From NCBI GenBank assembly GCA_013397115.1, contig VWZW01006255.1:2275270-2339269 (forward strand): a stretch of DNA of 64,000 nt, read 5' to 3'. A program made the position numbers and the translations under genes. The notes below the pieces were generated by a model that was not told the origin of the DNA, searched no databases, and saw only the letters and a program-made list of their open reading frames with translations. Positions 50,837 through 62,300 of this stretch are shown here, in pieces (the first letter of the stretch is position 1; every line of letters begins with the position of its first letter). The DNA comes from Edolisoma coerulescens (Eukaryota; Chordata; Aves; Passeriformes; Campephagidae).

Positions 50837-51119
50837 CCCACTGATTAAAATTAAAATCACTGGTCAGAAGAAGTGCCATCTACAATGCCATAGTGTATAT
50901 CTATTCTCAGATACACATGGTTTCTGGAAGACGTATTACTTCTTATTAAACCTGTGTGAGCCAAGAGCCACTGTAGCATCTGAAATTCAAATCTTATAGG
51001 GAAGACATTATTTACCTGTCACATAAACCGCTCCTTAGTTTTGCTTTTCCTAAAATCTGCCAAGTCAAAGACTTACAGAAGTTAAACTTCTATTTACTTT
51101 TTTTTAAAAAGCAACTGAT

Positions 51120-51340
51120 GCCAGGAGCTTGAATTTATCTCAGCAGGTGCTCACTGTAAAACCAAGTGGCAGTGCTTAAATACCTTCATTTTAACTGTTT
51201 CACTATTAATCATTTTGGCAGCCGCACCAAACCAGCGATTATCAAAAGCATACACTATTATTTTATGCAAGCAGAGATGTTGAGACAAGAGCTAATTCTG
51301 CTCTGGTTTACAGCACCAAGATATGATCAGGTGAGGCCTT
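51120..51340. promoter_or_regulatory. Candidate conserved non-coding element
   Basis: This is complex sequence with CACTATTAATCATTTTG near 51202, GCGATTATCAAAAGC near 51234, TATTATTTTATGCAAG near 51255 (octamer-like ATGCAA) and AGCTAATTCTG near 51290. It has no coding potential. The motif types, homeodomain and POU-like, are common in developmental enhancers; conservation is untested. Confidence 0.25.
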
Positions 51341-54300
51341 TTTGACGAATGTATGATTGGTACTTCCCCAACAGAGGAGAGAGGGGAATTATCCTTTCCC
51401 AGGTACAAGATTTGCCTTTGCCACCTGCATGTCAAACCTGGAAACAGATTACTCCAATCTTTTTACACCAAAAGACTCCTTGAATGAGCTCTCAAAGCCT
51501 ACCTCTTCTCTCCCTTCTTTTTCTGCCACAACCATTTGCCTTTTATATTTTCCATTTAAAAATCTGCAGGACCCAAAGGATTTGTGCATTTCCTCAATTA
51601 CACGAGTAAATACACCAGATATCCAACTTGAGAAATAGGAAACAGAGCCATGTTAACTACAAAAAGCACTGATAGTCTTGGGAAGGTAATTTAAGGGAAC
51701 AGCGCAGCACAATCCTGGGACACATACAGAATCCACCTGTTACATAAGATATGAATCCCATCCTTATTTTCTAGGATATCTGAGAAAGGTATTGTCCTTT
51801 CTCCTCTGACACCACAGTCATGCATCCTCTATGTTCACAGAGCAAAAACACTGCCCTGTCTTATGCAAGAGTTGAGAAGGAAAGCTTGATTTTAAGCACG
51901 TAGGAAAAGGAACAACTGTTAAATGAAACAGCCTGCAGTGACCTAATTCAAGAAAGCTTTGTCAGGTGATAATCTTTCTCACCCTCTCTATGTCATTCCC
52001 TGAAGTACATAAGTGTTCAAAAGAGTTTTAAAACATTCAGAAATGTGAGAGAAGTAGCTGTCCTCCTGTGCAGCTCTGACAAAGATTAGAATTCCCAATA
52101 TAGTCGCTGGTTGCAAAAGTGCTCTTAAGCTGCTGTTTCACTGGGTTCATGTCTGAGTGCCACTAATCAAATTAACTGTGATGGCTGCAGTAAGCTGTTT
52201 ATAGAGATGAAAGACCTACCAAAAGAAGTTTCTGTTACAGCTTATGAAGCTGAATACTATTAAGCACATAAACACCCACTGCACAGAAAATCTTGACTTT
52301 TTTCTTTCTGCAGTTCCTCACTAGAGGGTCAAGAGTACATAAGTGTTCTTGTTAAGTCTTCCACAAGCCCGAAAATCCCTCTTCCCATCATATAACTGTT
52401 TTTTATTTTTCCCCTGGGAAAAGAAAAAAGAAAAAGCATTTATTTTTGTTTCCTCTCACAGAAAAAATAAAAATGAAAGGTAATAGAAGCAGTAAACAAT
52501 GATTCAATAGAATATATTATTACAGTATGATGGTTGTGTCAAGCTGCAAGCTCTTCCCCATGGTGCAGTTAAAAAATCAGAAAGCAGTCAGGAGTCTGTT
52601 CCAAACCAGGAAACTGCCAACCAGGCACTTTTAGCATGTCAGACTGTTGTGACTTTGAGAAGGAATATCAGGCTGTGGATGTTTGTAGAAAGCATCACTA
52701 TGGCACAGAAAAAAGGAGATAAGAGAGCAGCTACTGAGATGACACAGGAGGCCCCTCACACACAACCAATTCCCTGCAGCTACAGCAACCCAGGAAGACA
52801 AAGGAAGGCAGCAGACACTTTCTGTGCACAGAGAAGGATGGTGGCCTCAGCTCTTTACCAGAGTCTGGAGCAGATGCCTGAGGACTCAAGATCTGGGAGC
52901 TCTCTGCAATATCACAGATCTTCCCAAGGGCCACTCACACAGGATCTGTAATAGGCTTTCTCTCAGTTCACATCAGCCCATTTATTTTACTTCATCATCA
53001 GAATAACCTCCTTCAGTGTTGGCTGAGGAAAGTAACGTGAAAAAAAAGTGCTGAAAAGATGACTAATTATGAAGCATACAGATGTTGTCTAGGAAGTCTT
53101 ATTAAAAGTTACAAAATCTGTCTCCTCCCTCCATTTTCTCATTAACATATAAGAAAGTCATAAAAACTGTACTTTTTAAATATTTGGTACCAAAATATCT
53201 GTTCTTAATTTGCACAGGCTAAGTGGAAAGAAGGAAAATGAAGCCTCAGCCTGCCTTGCACCTGCAGCCCTTGCTAAAGGAGTACAAGGTAACTCTGCCA
53301 CTAATGAGTGCCCACTCTGGAACAGCTACACAGCGGGCACAGTGCTGGCAAATCACAGAGGTCCTTCTAAATTAGGTTTGAGAACCCTCCTGACAGGAAG
53401 AATTAATTAGTGGTATTAATAATGTCAGAGGTCTCTTCCTTTGATAATATTACAATTCTCCTAAATAAATATGGAGCATAAGGTTCCTCCAGATTTCAAA
53501 GAAGAGAAAATCATGTTTTCATGTCTTTTTGGCATTAGCAACCATTTATGGATCCAATAAATGTACAGTCATTATATTTAATATAATATCATCCGGTCAG
53601 TCAAGTTTCTCTTTTATAACCCAACAATGAAGAAAACACTTCATCTTCTGACCACATCTTCTCACCACTCTGACATCCCGATATATTCAACTTTTTTCTT
53701 TCCAGTTTTAGCTTTTAAGACAGGCAGTGGTAGATTAATACATGTTTAAAAGCAGTTCTCTGTAGACTTCACAAAAGTGGACAATTTTTTTTTTTTGTAG
53801 CTCACTACAAATTTTCAGGAACTGATACTTTACCAGAAATTTCTTTTTGAATATTTTGCTCCATAAAATAAATTTGTTCCTATCATTCATCTCAGTACCA
53901 TAACTTTTCTGTACTTAAAGAGAGTTTCTTTGTGACTCCAGGGTGAATTTATCTATGACTAGAAATATTACAATCTGTTCCATTAAGAGATTAGGGTAAC
54001 TTCTAAATAGAGAGTTCAAAACTGTGCTTAAAATATACAGAAATACTAACAAGCCATCATTTAACCAGTTCAACAGCTATTTTAGAATTCAAGTTAGGAC
54101 AAAAATGGATAAGAAAATATTTTCAGTTTATACATTATGCACCATATTAGCCGTCAGCAGTCAAGTATTAAACACTGCAAAAGCATAAATGCATAAAATG
54201 GGACAAAAGGCTATTAAAACTTAGCATGGAGAAACACAAAATAACCCAGCATTTCCTGATACAGCTTCCTAGAAACTGCCAGTATTAATTTGGCCAGATA

Positions 54301-54463
54301 ACTTTCAGAGCAGAATTAGTTTTCTGCAGTGTAAACAGTCTCTGACGTTAGAGAGAAAACCTCTTCTCTGAGATAAAAGCTGTCTTTTAACAAAGCACAT
54401 CTTAAGCTTCACACTAGCAACATATTTTAATTTGCTTTGAAACATGGTGTGCTGCTGGCATCG

Positions 54464-54487
54464 GATGTATCACCCTCATGATACATC
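54464..54487. repeat. Perfect inverted repeat (9-bp stem, 6-nt loop)
   Basis: GATGTATCA at 54464-54472 is the exact reverse complement of TGATACATC at 54479-54487, with loop CCCTCA. The stem does not extend, so a microRNA precursor is unlikely. Confidence 0.8.
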
Positions 54488-54732
54488 AAGCCAGGCAATT
54501 CTGCAATGGGGAGCACATTAGTAAAAATTACCTTTAAAGACCAGTGTTTGCATTCATATGCACAGCTGATGTAAAACAGATGTCTTGAGCTCCCATTTTA
54601 AGTCCAGACACAAAGCATTTTGTGCCTGTACAATGAGATGTGTTGCACCACCAGTCCTGCGTCTGCAGACCTGGCTGCTGTGACGTTCTGCTGCTCTGCC
54701 ACGGGGATGTCTCTGCTCCCTGCCTGAGAACA

Positions 54733-54762
54733 CCCCCCCTCCTGAGCTGGGGTGAGGGGGGG
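54733..54762. repeat. C7/G7 inverted repeat
   Basis: C7T at 54733-54740 can pair with AG7 at 54755-54762 to make a very stable GC hairpin. The G-rich 3' half (G4 at 54749-54752, then G7) could alternatively take part in a quadruplex. Confidence 0.75.
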
Positions 54763-56054
54763 CTGTGCACAGGCCCCAGGGACAGCAGGGGTGGGAGCAG
54801 AGCGTAAGGGGCTGCAATGGCCCCACGCTCTCTGCCCAGATCTGATAAGCACAGATACATGACAGCTGATGGTGATTCCGTCTGTCTTGTGGTGGGGACT
54901 GACAGGAACTATCATGAGAAAACACTTTCTTATCTTCATCAACAAATAATGAAGTCTTAGTGGGATTTTTAGGAGGAAAGTGGCTAGACCACCAAAGATG
55001 CTATTAATACCTGATTTCTTGCCAAGGAGACAGGCAAAGCCTCACCAGGCAAGCCTACAGCAACAGCTGCAGCTGGAACACCTCGGAGAGGACTTTGTTC
55101 TCACACATTTCTGAGGCCTGTGAAAGGCCCAGAGAGACCTCTGAGGTTCAGGTACTACTCTTGCCCTTACCCCAGCAGGATGGAGGCAGGAGGAGACAGC
55201 TACACCGCTCTCAGTGCTGGCACTGCTGCTGAGCAGGGCAAGCAGCACTCACCAGTGCCTGGCAGACTGCGACTGCTCTGCCAAGGCAGGAAAAGAGGAT
55301 GCTCACAGCACAGAGAGGAGCTGCCCCCTCTTCTTGATCTCCTCACTTCTGACACATAAGACAGCAATAGACCACATGGCTGCAGGTATTTCACCCATCA
55401 CAGCCATGATTTTCACTATCATGACTCAAATATTATGTGTACACTGGTTCCTTTCCCCTATGAGGGCCTGCACACCCTAAAGAAAACAGAATCAACCAAG
55501 GCCCTGCTGAAGTCAGGTAGCCTCCTTCCACTTCCATGAGGCTTTGAGTCTGCTCCTTAATGTACTGCTGATGAAGTGTATTAAAATCTATACATTCAGC
55601 TTTCTCCAGCCTATTCAGTATAAGTGATGTTGCTTCTTATCTACAAATATAAATTGTTTTGTTGTCTATGTGTTTTTGTAAAGTGAGTCCTTGCTGCACA
55701 TTGAAAAGCTGCTCTCTCTATAAAAAGGCACGAGCATGTGTCTTGCTAGGAGTACAGTTATCTATTGCCAGAGACACCAGTTTCATTTTTTGATTAGGGA
55801 AACATGTACCAATGATGTTATAGTTAATATAGCAGTTTTACTACAGAAGTCACATGGGAGGCAATATATTAACTGTCCTACTGAGGAATGCAAACAGCGC
55901 ACAGTGTTTGGATTTCCAGCATCCTTGAGAAGTGACTTTGCTATTATACTAACAATGCCCCAGTGAGTAATCATTTTCAGGTAGTAACAACTCTTGAAAA
56001 TAACTCTTTCAGTCTAATTACCCTGCCAGATTAGAGAAAGCCTTTCAGTGAAGT

Positions 56055-56140
56055 TTATGGGCCAGATTCTTAGTCACTGTAAACAGTTATAACTCCACAG
56101 GTTCCAGGAGGAGTAATCCAATTTATACGCCGGACCTAGC
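56055..56140. repeat. Ancient imperfect palindromic repeat, copy 1
   Basis: GTAAACAGTTATAACTCC (56079-56096) and GGAGTAATCCAATTTATAC (56110-56128) are imperfect reverse complements, flanked outside by GGGCCAGATTC and CGCCGGACC. I recall similar GGCCAGAT...GTGTAAAT...ACTCC palindromes as very abundant in turtle and crocodile DNA and present as old relics in birds, but I cannot name the family with certainty. A decayed non-autonomous DNA transposon would explain the symmetry. Confidence 0.45.
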
Positions 56141-56389
56141 TCTCTCTTCTGTAAACCCTGTATTAAAGGTTATGTAATAATTAAGGATGAAGGAATAAAA
56201 AAGCCAAACACCCTGACTTGATTCAGGAAATGACTTTGCACTTACTGAAATGAGGATGAGGAGAACCAGGCTTCAAGAGATTAGTTATAACTAGGAGATT
56301 AGTTCAGTGCAATAAAGCCCATTTAGCACAACACAGAGAACTCTCCGACGCATTTTGGAATAATGCATTTTAAATCTGCCAGTTGCCTC

Positions 56390-56485
56390 TGAATGTCCCA
56401 ATCCTGCAAAGCTCACTCATGATTTAACTTTATGTGGTATAAATAATCCCACTGGAATCAGACTATTCACAGTGCAGACAGAAAA
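56390..56485. repeat. Ancient imperfect palindromic repeat, copy 2
   Basis: The block opens with CCAATCCTGCAAAGCTCA, continues through GATTTAACTTTATG and AATAATCCCA, then turns and continues with ACTATTCACAGTGC. The two halves are loose reverse complements around 56451-56456. The order matches a second widespread sauropsid palindromic repeat I remember by sequence (ATCCTGCAAAG...TTAACTTTA...TCCCATTG). A partial similar stretch lies near 56214-56245. Identity is moderate, as expected for a very old copy. Confidence 0.45.
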
Positions 56486-56489
56486 GCAG

Positions 56490-59400
56490 AGCTAAAGTAC
56501 CAGATAAATTAAGGGTTAGGCCAGGGGAAAGTTCCCTGGATTCTGTGTCTCCTTGAGATTTGACCTATAAACAAACAGGGAAATATTTGGCATTTCACTT
56601 AGGAGAAATAGCCCTGGTTTTCAGTGGTTTTGGTTCTACTTCAAAGAAAATCATCTATTCTTTCTCAAACAAATGTGATTTTCGCAAGAAACCACATAAA
56701 GGTCTAATTCTCTACAGACATGTTTTTAATGCTTCTCCAAAATGGGAAAAAAATATTCAATCAAAATTGCCAAAATAAGAAAGCATATATAATTCATTTT
56801 GATCAAATCTGCTACAATTCTTGCCTCTGAACTCCTCTGAAGCCCCTGTTCTAGATTAGCAGCACAATGCTAAAGCTGGTCTGAAGCACAGAGCTGTTTG
56901 GTGTCATATACCAAATGACAAAATATTCAATAAAGTCACTGCCTTGCTCCAGAACGAAAAATATTTTTTTATCAACATGAATATAGAGGACTAAGAAAAA
57001 TGGGTGCTTTTAGCTCAAGTGTGTTTTCAAAGAAACAGACTAACTAGAGCCAAGGAAGAAAGCCAACAACTCCTAGATCAAGAACCTGAAATTTACATTT
57101 AATCAACCTCAATTAGGAACAAGAAATCAATTTAACACACTGTTTGCAGAACATTTACTCTGGAAGCATCTTGTATGATGCGGCACTGCTAAAATTACCC
57201 CTACAGAAATCAGATGTTATTAAGGAAAATACAACGGCCAAAGAAAATATGCCACAGAAGTCACTGAAATAGAACAAGGAATTTCTTTATTTGGTTTCCC
57301 AAAACTTCAAACGTAACCTTTGATAAGTTGAATGTTTGATCTTTTAGCTACCAGCACAATTTCCTAGTTACTTTTATAAACTGGAGCTTTCAAACTCCTA
57401 CCTACTCCCAGTGATCTCTGCATACTGGCTTATTTAATATTCCCTCAGCTTATCTCAAGTCTCAGTGCAGCAAGGCTTTTTAGTTGCTATGGCCCTAAGC
57501 ATGGAACATGAAAGAAAAGGATATCTGGGAGCCTCATTCTATATTTTTCATTTAAAAACAAGGCCTGGTAGCCTGAGGCATGTCCCCAGCCATTTTCAGT
57601 TGTTTTGGAGCTCCCACTTACACTTGGGGCATTCCATCTTCACAGGGTACTTCTTCAAATATTCACTGAGACATGCAGAAATATCAAAGCTGTATCAGAT
57701 CTGTAACTCTGCTTCGGTATGAAATGGGATGCCTGCTTGCATAATTAGCAAAAGGGACTAAACTGTTAAATTGGCCAAAGGGGTCTTGCCCAAAATGTCA
57801 TGGCCTAGTTTCCTATTAGTCATTGTGGTACAGTCTTCCTAATCCCAGTACTCGCACAAGAAGCATTTACTTTCCACAGCCCAAATAACTCACAGCTCCT
57901 TCAATGCAGCACCATTGCACTAATCTGGTTGTTGCCACAAGCCCAACAAGAGCTGATAAGCACAATATGTTACATAAAGCATGAACAGACAGCGAGAGAG
58001 CACTACATTCATGCTATTTGCTTCTGTTATTTTTAGTAAAAAAGGCACGATGTCTGTGAGCACCTTTGAATTAATGTCCTTGTATCATCTTAGGCTTGCA
58101 GAAAAGGTAAAGCATGTGTAAGAGGTAAGGAATTTGGAATATCTGAGCACAGCTGTTCCTGTCCAGTTGTACCACTGACAGACAAGCACTCTTAGCTTGG
58201 GAGCTGCACTGACACCAGCTCTGAAACCTTCTTAAATCGGAGACTGAGGTATTGCAGAAAAGGCAATTACTCTCACACTATGAAGACATCGCCAGGTGGA
58301 TCAGCAATGCAGAGTGACAAAACACACAGACTCCACTAGATTGAGGCGCTGACAGTTCTTCAGGGAGAGTGAAGCTCCTCTGGCAGGGAGACAGCAGAAG
58401 CAAATGAAGCCCCTTCATCCTATATCCCTTCTCCAGGTTGAGGGGTGCATGACCACAGTGCACTTGGATTCTGCTGGCTCAAACAACTCATCACAACTGT
58501 CTGGAGCTGGGGAGGGCTGGATTCATTGATGTTCAGGCCTGAAGAGCACAACAGTGATGAGAAGTTACCTTTTCATTTTTGCCAGTGCTCATATCCTAAA
58601 AGTAGATTGTGCTTGGTCCCTTGGACTTCTTGCTTGAAGCAGCAGGAATACTTCACTAGATCAGCCAGAACATGCTAACCACTGCTAGTAAGAGAACAGT
58701 TCCACTGCCTTTGGAGACCCCATGGAAACTTTAGGCTCTAATGCAGCCTACACCTCAAGCTTCATGCTGCTGTACTTGAAGTGTCTCTGCTATTTTTAAA
58801 TCTGGCTCAGCTCTCTGTATTGCATCACAATGTGCAATGTACTTGAGCTTGGTTTGCCTTGGCAGGATGGCACAACCCAAGTAAACTCACTGTCAAGGTC
58901 AAAGTGCTGGTATCTGGAAACGTGAGGATTTGCTGTTCCCTTCAGAGGTACTCTGACATCAGCAAGAATGAGACCCCACGTCTTTCTCTAAATCTCCTTT
59001 CCTTCAGCAAAGAATGTTGTATAAATGAAGTAATCCAAACACTTAAGACAGTATTTCACATCCAACTTCTGGAATATTTCAGCTTTGCCTGGGAGCTTTA
59101 AAAGAGCACTAGCTATAGAGATGTAAATATGGGTCCAAAGAAATCTACCAGATATTATCCATATGATGAAGGAAAATGATCTCTATTGAATTTAAAATAT
59201 GCTGTAGACTCTCATTTCCATTTTGTCCTTTGCTGTAAAGACTGGCAGACAGGTATAGTGGTATAACAGAGAAATTGTGAGCCTTTTACTATTGGGGAGA
59301 CTGCAGAGGTGGTGGATAAGGGTAAAAGATGAATATTCTCTGCTGTTTTCTGCCTCCCACACAAAAAATGCTGTGCATTCAAAAACGTGGGAAAGCTGGC

Positions 59401-60455
59401 ACACAAAGGTAAAGATAAAGGCTTCCTAAGATAAAAATTTCCCAAGTAACATAACATTTCCAGCTGATAAAGATACAAAAGTTGAAGAACTTCTGTACAG
59501 AGAAAGAGCGGCTTAAATACGTCTTTTCCACTTCCAGTTTCTGATTATTTGAAAATCTTTGATTTCTGCTCTTTGAAGCTAACTGAATACTATGCATGAG
59601 ATCTGTAATTTAAAGCTTGCTGGCTTTAAATCATTGCATTCACAAGCAATTTTATTGACATTAACATACAGTTATTATTCAATTAAGTAAAGTTCAATTA
59701 AGAAAGAAAAATCCTGTCCTTGGAAGTCAGCAACATTTTAGATGAGCACAGAAAAAGACATTACAATACTACCTTTCTTTGTGAAGTCAGTTGTGATTTA
59801 TATGTGCTTGCTGTTTTTCATTAAAGTTTCATAAAAAATAATGACTCATCAGTAGAAAATGAAACTTTGCTACAGTGCAAATCTTTTGGAGCTTTTCACC
59901 TGAATTTCTCAAAGAAACCTAAGTGTTACTCGTTTGAACTCAGCAATAACCGTGACATAGATACGAAGCATATGACAGATATTGCTGAGTGCTGTGGAAT
60001 ACGATTCAAAAATTATATAGACCATAACTCAGCAGATATTACTACAATGTCAAGTATACTGCAGCACTCAGGGAACTTCAGCTTCTTCTCCACTGAGAGT
60101 TCCCCGTAGTCATGTGCCCGAGCAGTTTAATGAAACAGGTATATTATTAATGCTGCCAGAAAAAAAAAGATTTCTGTGAGAAGGAAAATATATACTTGGG
60201 GTGTTATATGCAATTTAAATTTATAATAAACTACAGACTTTGTAAATTGTGCTCTGTTTTAGGGGAATTCCCTGTTACTAAGCTTGGAATCCCTTAGGGG
60301 TGTTTAGAGATATTTTAGGGGCTCATTTTCTTTTGCCAGTTTCTCTTCCACAAATACATATTTGACAGCAACACATGGAACATCTGTGCCTGTAGATGAA
60401 AAAACCCAAACTGTTACAAAGCTCCCTGGGTTTGTTACCTGGTATTTACACGTGA
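56490..60455. other. Unique non-coding DNA, no gene seen
   Basis: Open frames are at most 88 codons and unrecognised. The stretch near 57920-58090 is complex sequence of the kind seen in conserved non-coding elements, but with no clear motif cluster. No repeat family is identified. Confidence 0.5.
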
Positions 60456-60629
60456 ATCACACCACAGCATATTGAGACCTAATAGGACTGGGTGCTGTGG
60501 GGTTTTGAAACAAGGTGAAAGCACTGGACCCCAGCATGCGTAGGGGTTGATGATGTAAAGACGCCACCCTGACTGATGTTAACCTGCAGGAGCAGGCAGG
60601 AAAGCAGCATCCCACTGTTTTGAATAACT

Positions 60630-61600
60630 CCACATTGTAGCACTGCAGGGGGTTTTTGTGACCCAAGTGCAGGACCTGGCACTTCCTCTTGTTTAACCTC
60701 ACACCCTTGGCCTCAGCCCATCAATGCAGCCTGTCCAGATCCATCTGCAGAACCTTCCTGCCCGCCAGCAGATCCACATTCCCAGCCAGCTTGGTGTTGC
60801 CTGCAAACTCACTGAGAGAGCACTTGATCCCCTTGATCAAACAGGGCTGGCCCCAGCACTGAGCTCTGCAGAGCCCCACCAGCGACCAGGTGCCACCTGG
60901 ATGTAATTCCATTCCCCACCACACTCTGGGCCCGGCCACCCTGCCCATTTTTATCCAGCAAAGAGAGAGCCTGTGCAAGCCATGAGCAGCTGGGTTCTCC
61001 AGGAAATGCTGTGGGGAACAGTGACATAGGCTTTCCTACAGTCCAGACAAACACATCCACAGCCATCTCCTCATCCACAGAGCAGGTCACCCTGTCAGAG
61101 AAGGAGATGAGGCTGGTCAAGCAGGACCTGCCTTTTCTATGCCCATGGCTGACCCCCTGGTTGTTCTGTATGTGCCATGGGATGGCACTCAGGATGATCT
61201 TCTCCCTGACCTTCCCCAGCACTGAGATCAGGCTGGCAGGCCTGTAGTTCCCTGGGTGCTCTTCCTGACCCTTCCTGCAGAGAGGCACCACACTGGTCAC
61301 TATGCAGCTCTCTGAGACCTGCCAGGTTGACCAGGACTGATGATAAATGATAGAGAGCAGTTGGACAAGCTCTTCTGGCAGCTCCTTCACTGCCCTTGGG
61401 GGAGCTCTATTCACTACCAGAGACTTGGGAGGGTCTAAGTGGCTCAACAGGTCATCACCTACTCCCTCCTGGGTTGCAGGGGGTCTATTCTGATGCTCAT
61501 CCCTGTCTCCCATTTCAGGGGGCTGGTTGCCCTGAGGATAACTGGCCTTTCTGTTGAAGTCTGAGGTAAAGAAGATATTAAGTACCCTGTTAAGTCTACA
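60630..61600 (-). mobile_element. CR1 LINE fragment, reverse-transcriptase region
   Basis: Read on the minus strand from 61600 down, the product follows CR1 ORF2. It begins with VLNIFFTSDF and NQPPEMGDRDE (about 61590-61500), continues with LSIIYHQSW, then EHPGNYRPASL, then KGRSCLTSLISF (about 61110), then SVLGPALF (about 60855), and ends with KCQVLHLGHKNPLQ (near 60640-60690). One frame stays open for 234 codons (61513-60809), but within it the motif A region is read out of frame. In another frame motif A reads LDCRKAYVTV, with the second Asp lost. The catalytic motif C, normally Phe-Ala-Asp-Asp, reads FAGN (60790-60807). The element is 5' truncated, and its C-terminal part and 3' tail are missing after about 60630. 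Confidence 0.92.
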
Positions 61601-61639
61601 GAATGCAATTAACCTGCAAGGTTCACATTAGTAAGTTAT

Positions 61640-62300
61640 GTGGTTTTAAATTATGTTAAAACAAAATTTACTGCTCAACATAGCTGTTTGTGTCCATCAA
61701 ACCAGTATTTCTGTGAAATGGATAACAGGTTTGTTTACCAGAAAATACTTTTCCTGAAGCCATGTTGATGGACATCTCCCATTTTTACTCTTAAATTGTC
61801 TGGTTACAGTCTCTATTTAATTATTGCATTTATTATGCCTCTGCATGACCTGTAGCTAAGCAGCTTAGAGTTTCCTGTTCTTCAAAAACAAAATTTCTGC
61901 ATTTTTTTGACATCAGTGAAAAAATAACACTGTTGATCATCTGTCTTTTCCATCTCTGACAAATTTTCTGAATCTGTGGTTTAAAAAAAAAAAAAATCTT
62001 AGTTTCTGTAAGGGTTACCTTTTTTTTTTTTTTGGTCCTAACTGGTGAATATTCAATTCTCTCAAAATCTGCCTCCTCCATGCATGTTCTCGCTTCATTC
62101 CAAATATAGGACACAAACTGTTGTTGACATTTCTTGCCTCTTTTGCATCACTATTCAGGATCTCACCATCTGTATCAAGCAAAGAATCCAGTAAAGGTTT
62201 CTTTTGATCCAAATTACATTCTAAAAATCTTTTAAAAATTGTTTTACCCTTTAGCCATTGACATATTTCCATTAGTGTCCTTTATCAGGTAAAGTCTCTC
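61640..62300 (-). mobile_element. Older CR1/L3-like LINE fragment beside the CR1
   Basis: Upstream of the clear CR1 on the same strand lies a more decayed LINE. From 62272 downward one frame contains KTIFKRFLE and LLDTDGEILNSDAKEA followed by an N-x-x-F-like end (about 62240-62085). This corresponds to the pre-reverse-transcriptase part of CR1. Further on (about 61930-61660, with stops) come an INSVIFSLMSKK stretch, GNSKLLS, QHGFRK (61750-61767) and TNLLSI, in the order and spacing of CR1/L3 fingers-palm motifs. It overlaps in element coordinates with the CR1 at 60630-61600, so it is a separate, older copy and not its 5' end. A13-T13 homopolymers interrupt it. Confidence 0.65.

Larger units (their letters stand above)
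51345..56045. other. Unique non-coding DNA, GC-richer patches
   Basis: There is no supportable gene. Two GC-richer patches (about 54650-54850 and 55030-55350) allow overlapping open frames of 60-123 codons on both strands, none recognisable. They show no clear CpG enrichment by eye. Two hairpins are listed separately. A splice-like interval near 53219-53289 is unconvincing. Confidence 0.45.

Noticed and set aside
53219..53289. Splice-like interval (CACAG acceptor, AAG/GTAACT donor)
   Set aside because: The donor is weak, the peptide is unrecognised and no partner exon was found.
54464..54487. Hairpin as a microRNA precursor
   Set aside because: The stem is only 9 bp and does not extend, far shorter than a precursor needs.
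54534..54945. Overlapping 108-123-codon frames on the minus strand
   Set aside because: Three different frames are open at once, which reflects local GC-rich composition with few stops and not coding sequence.
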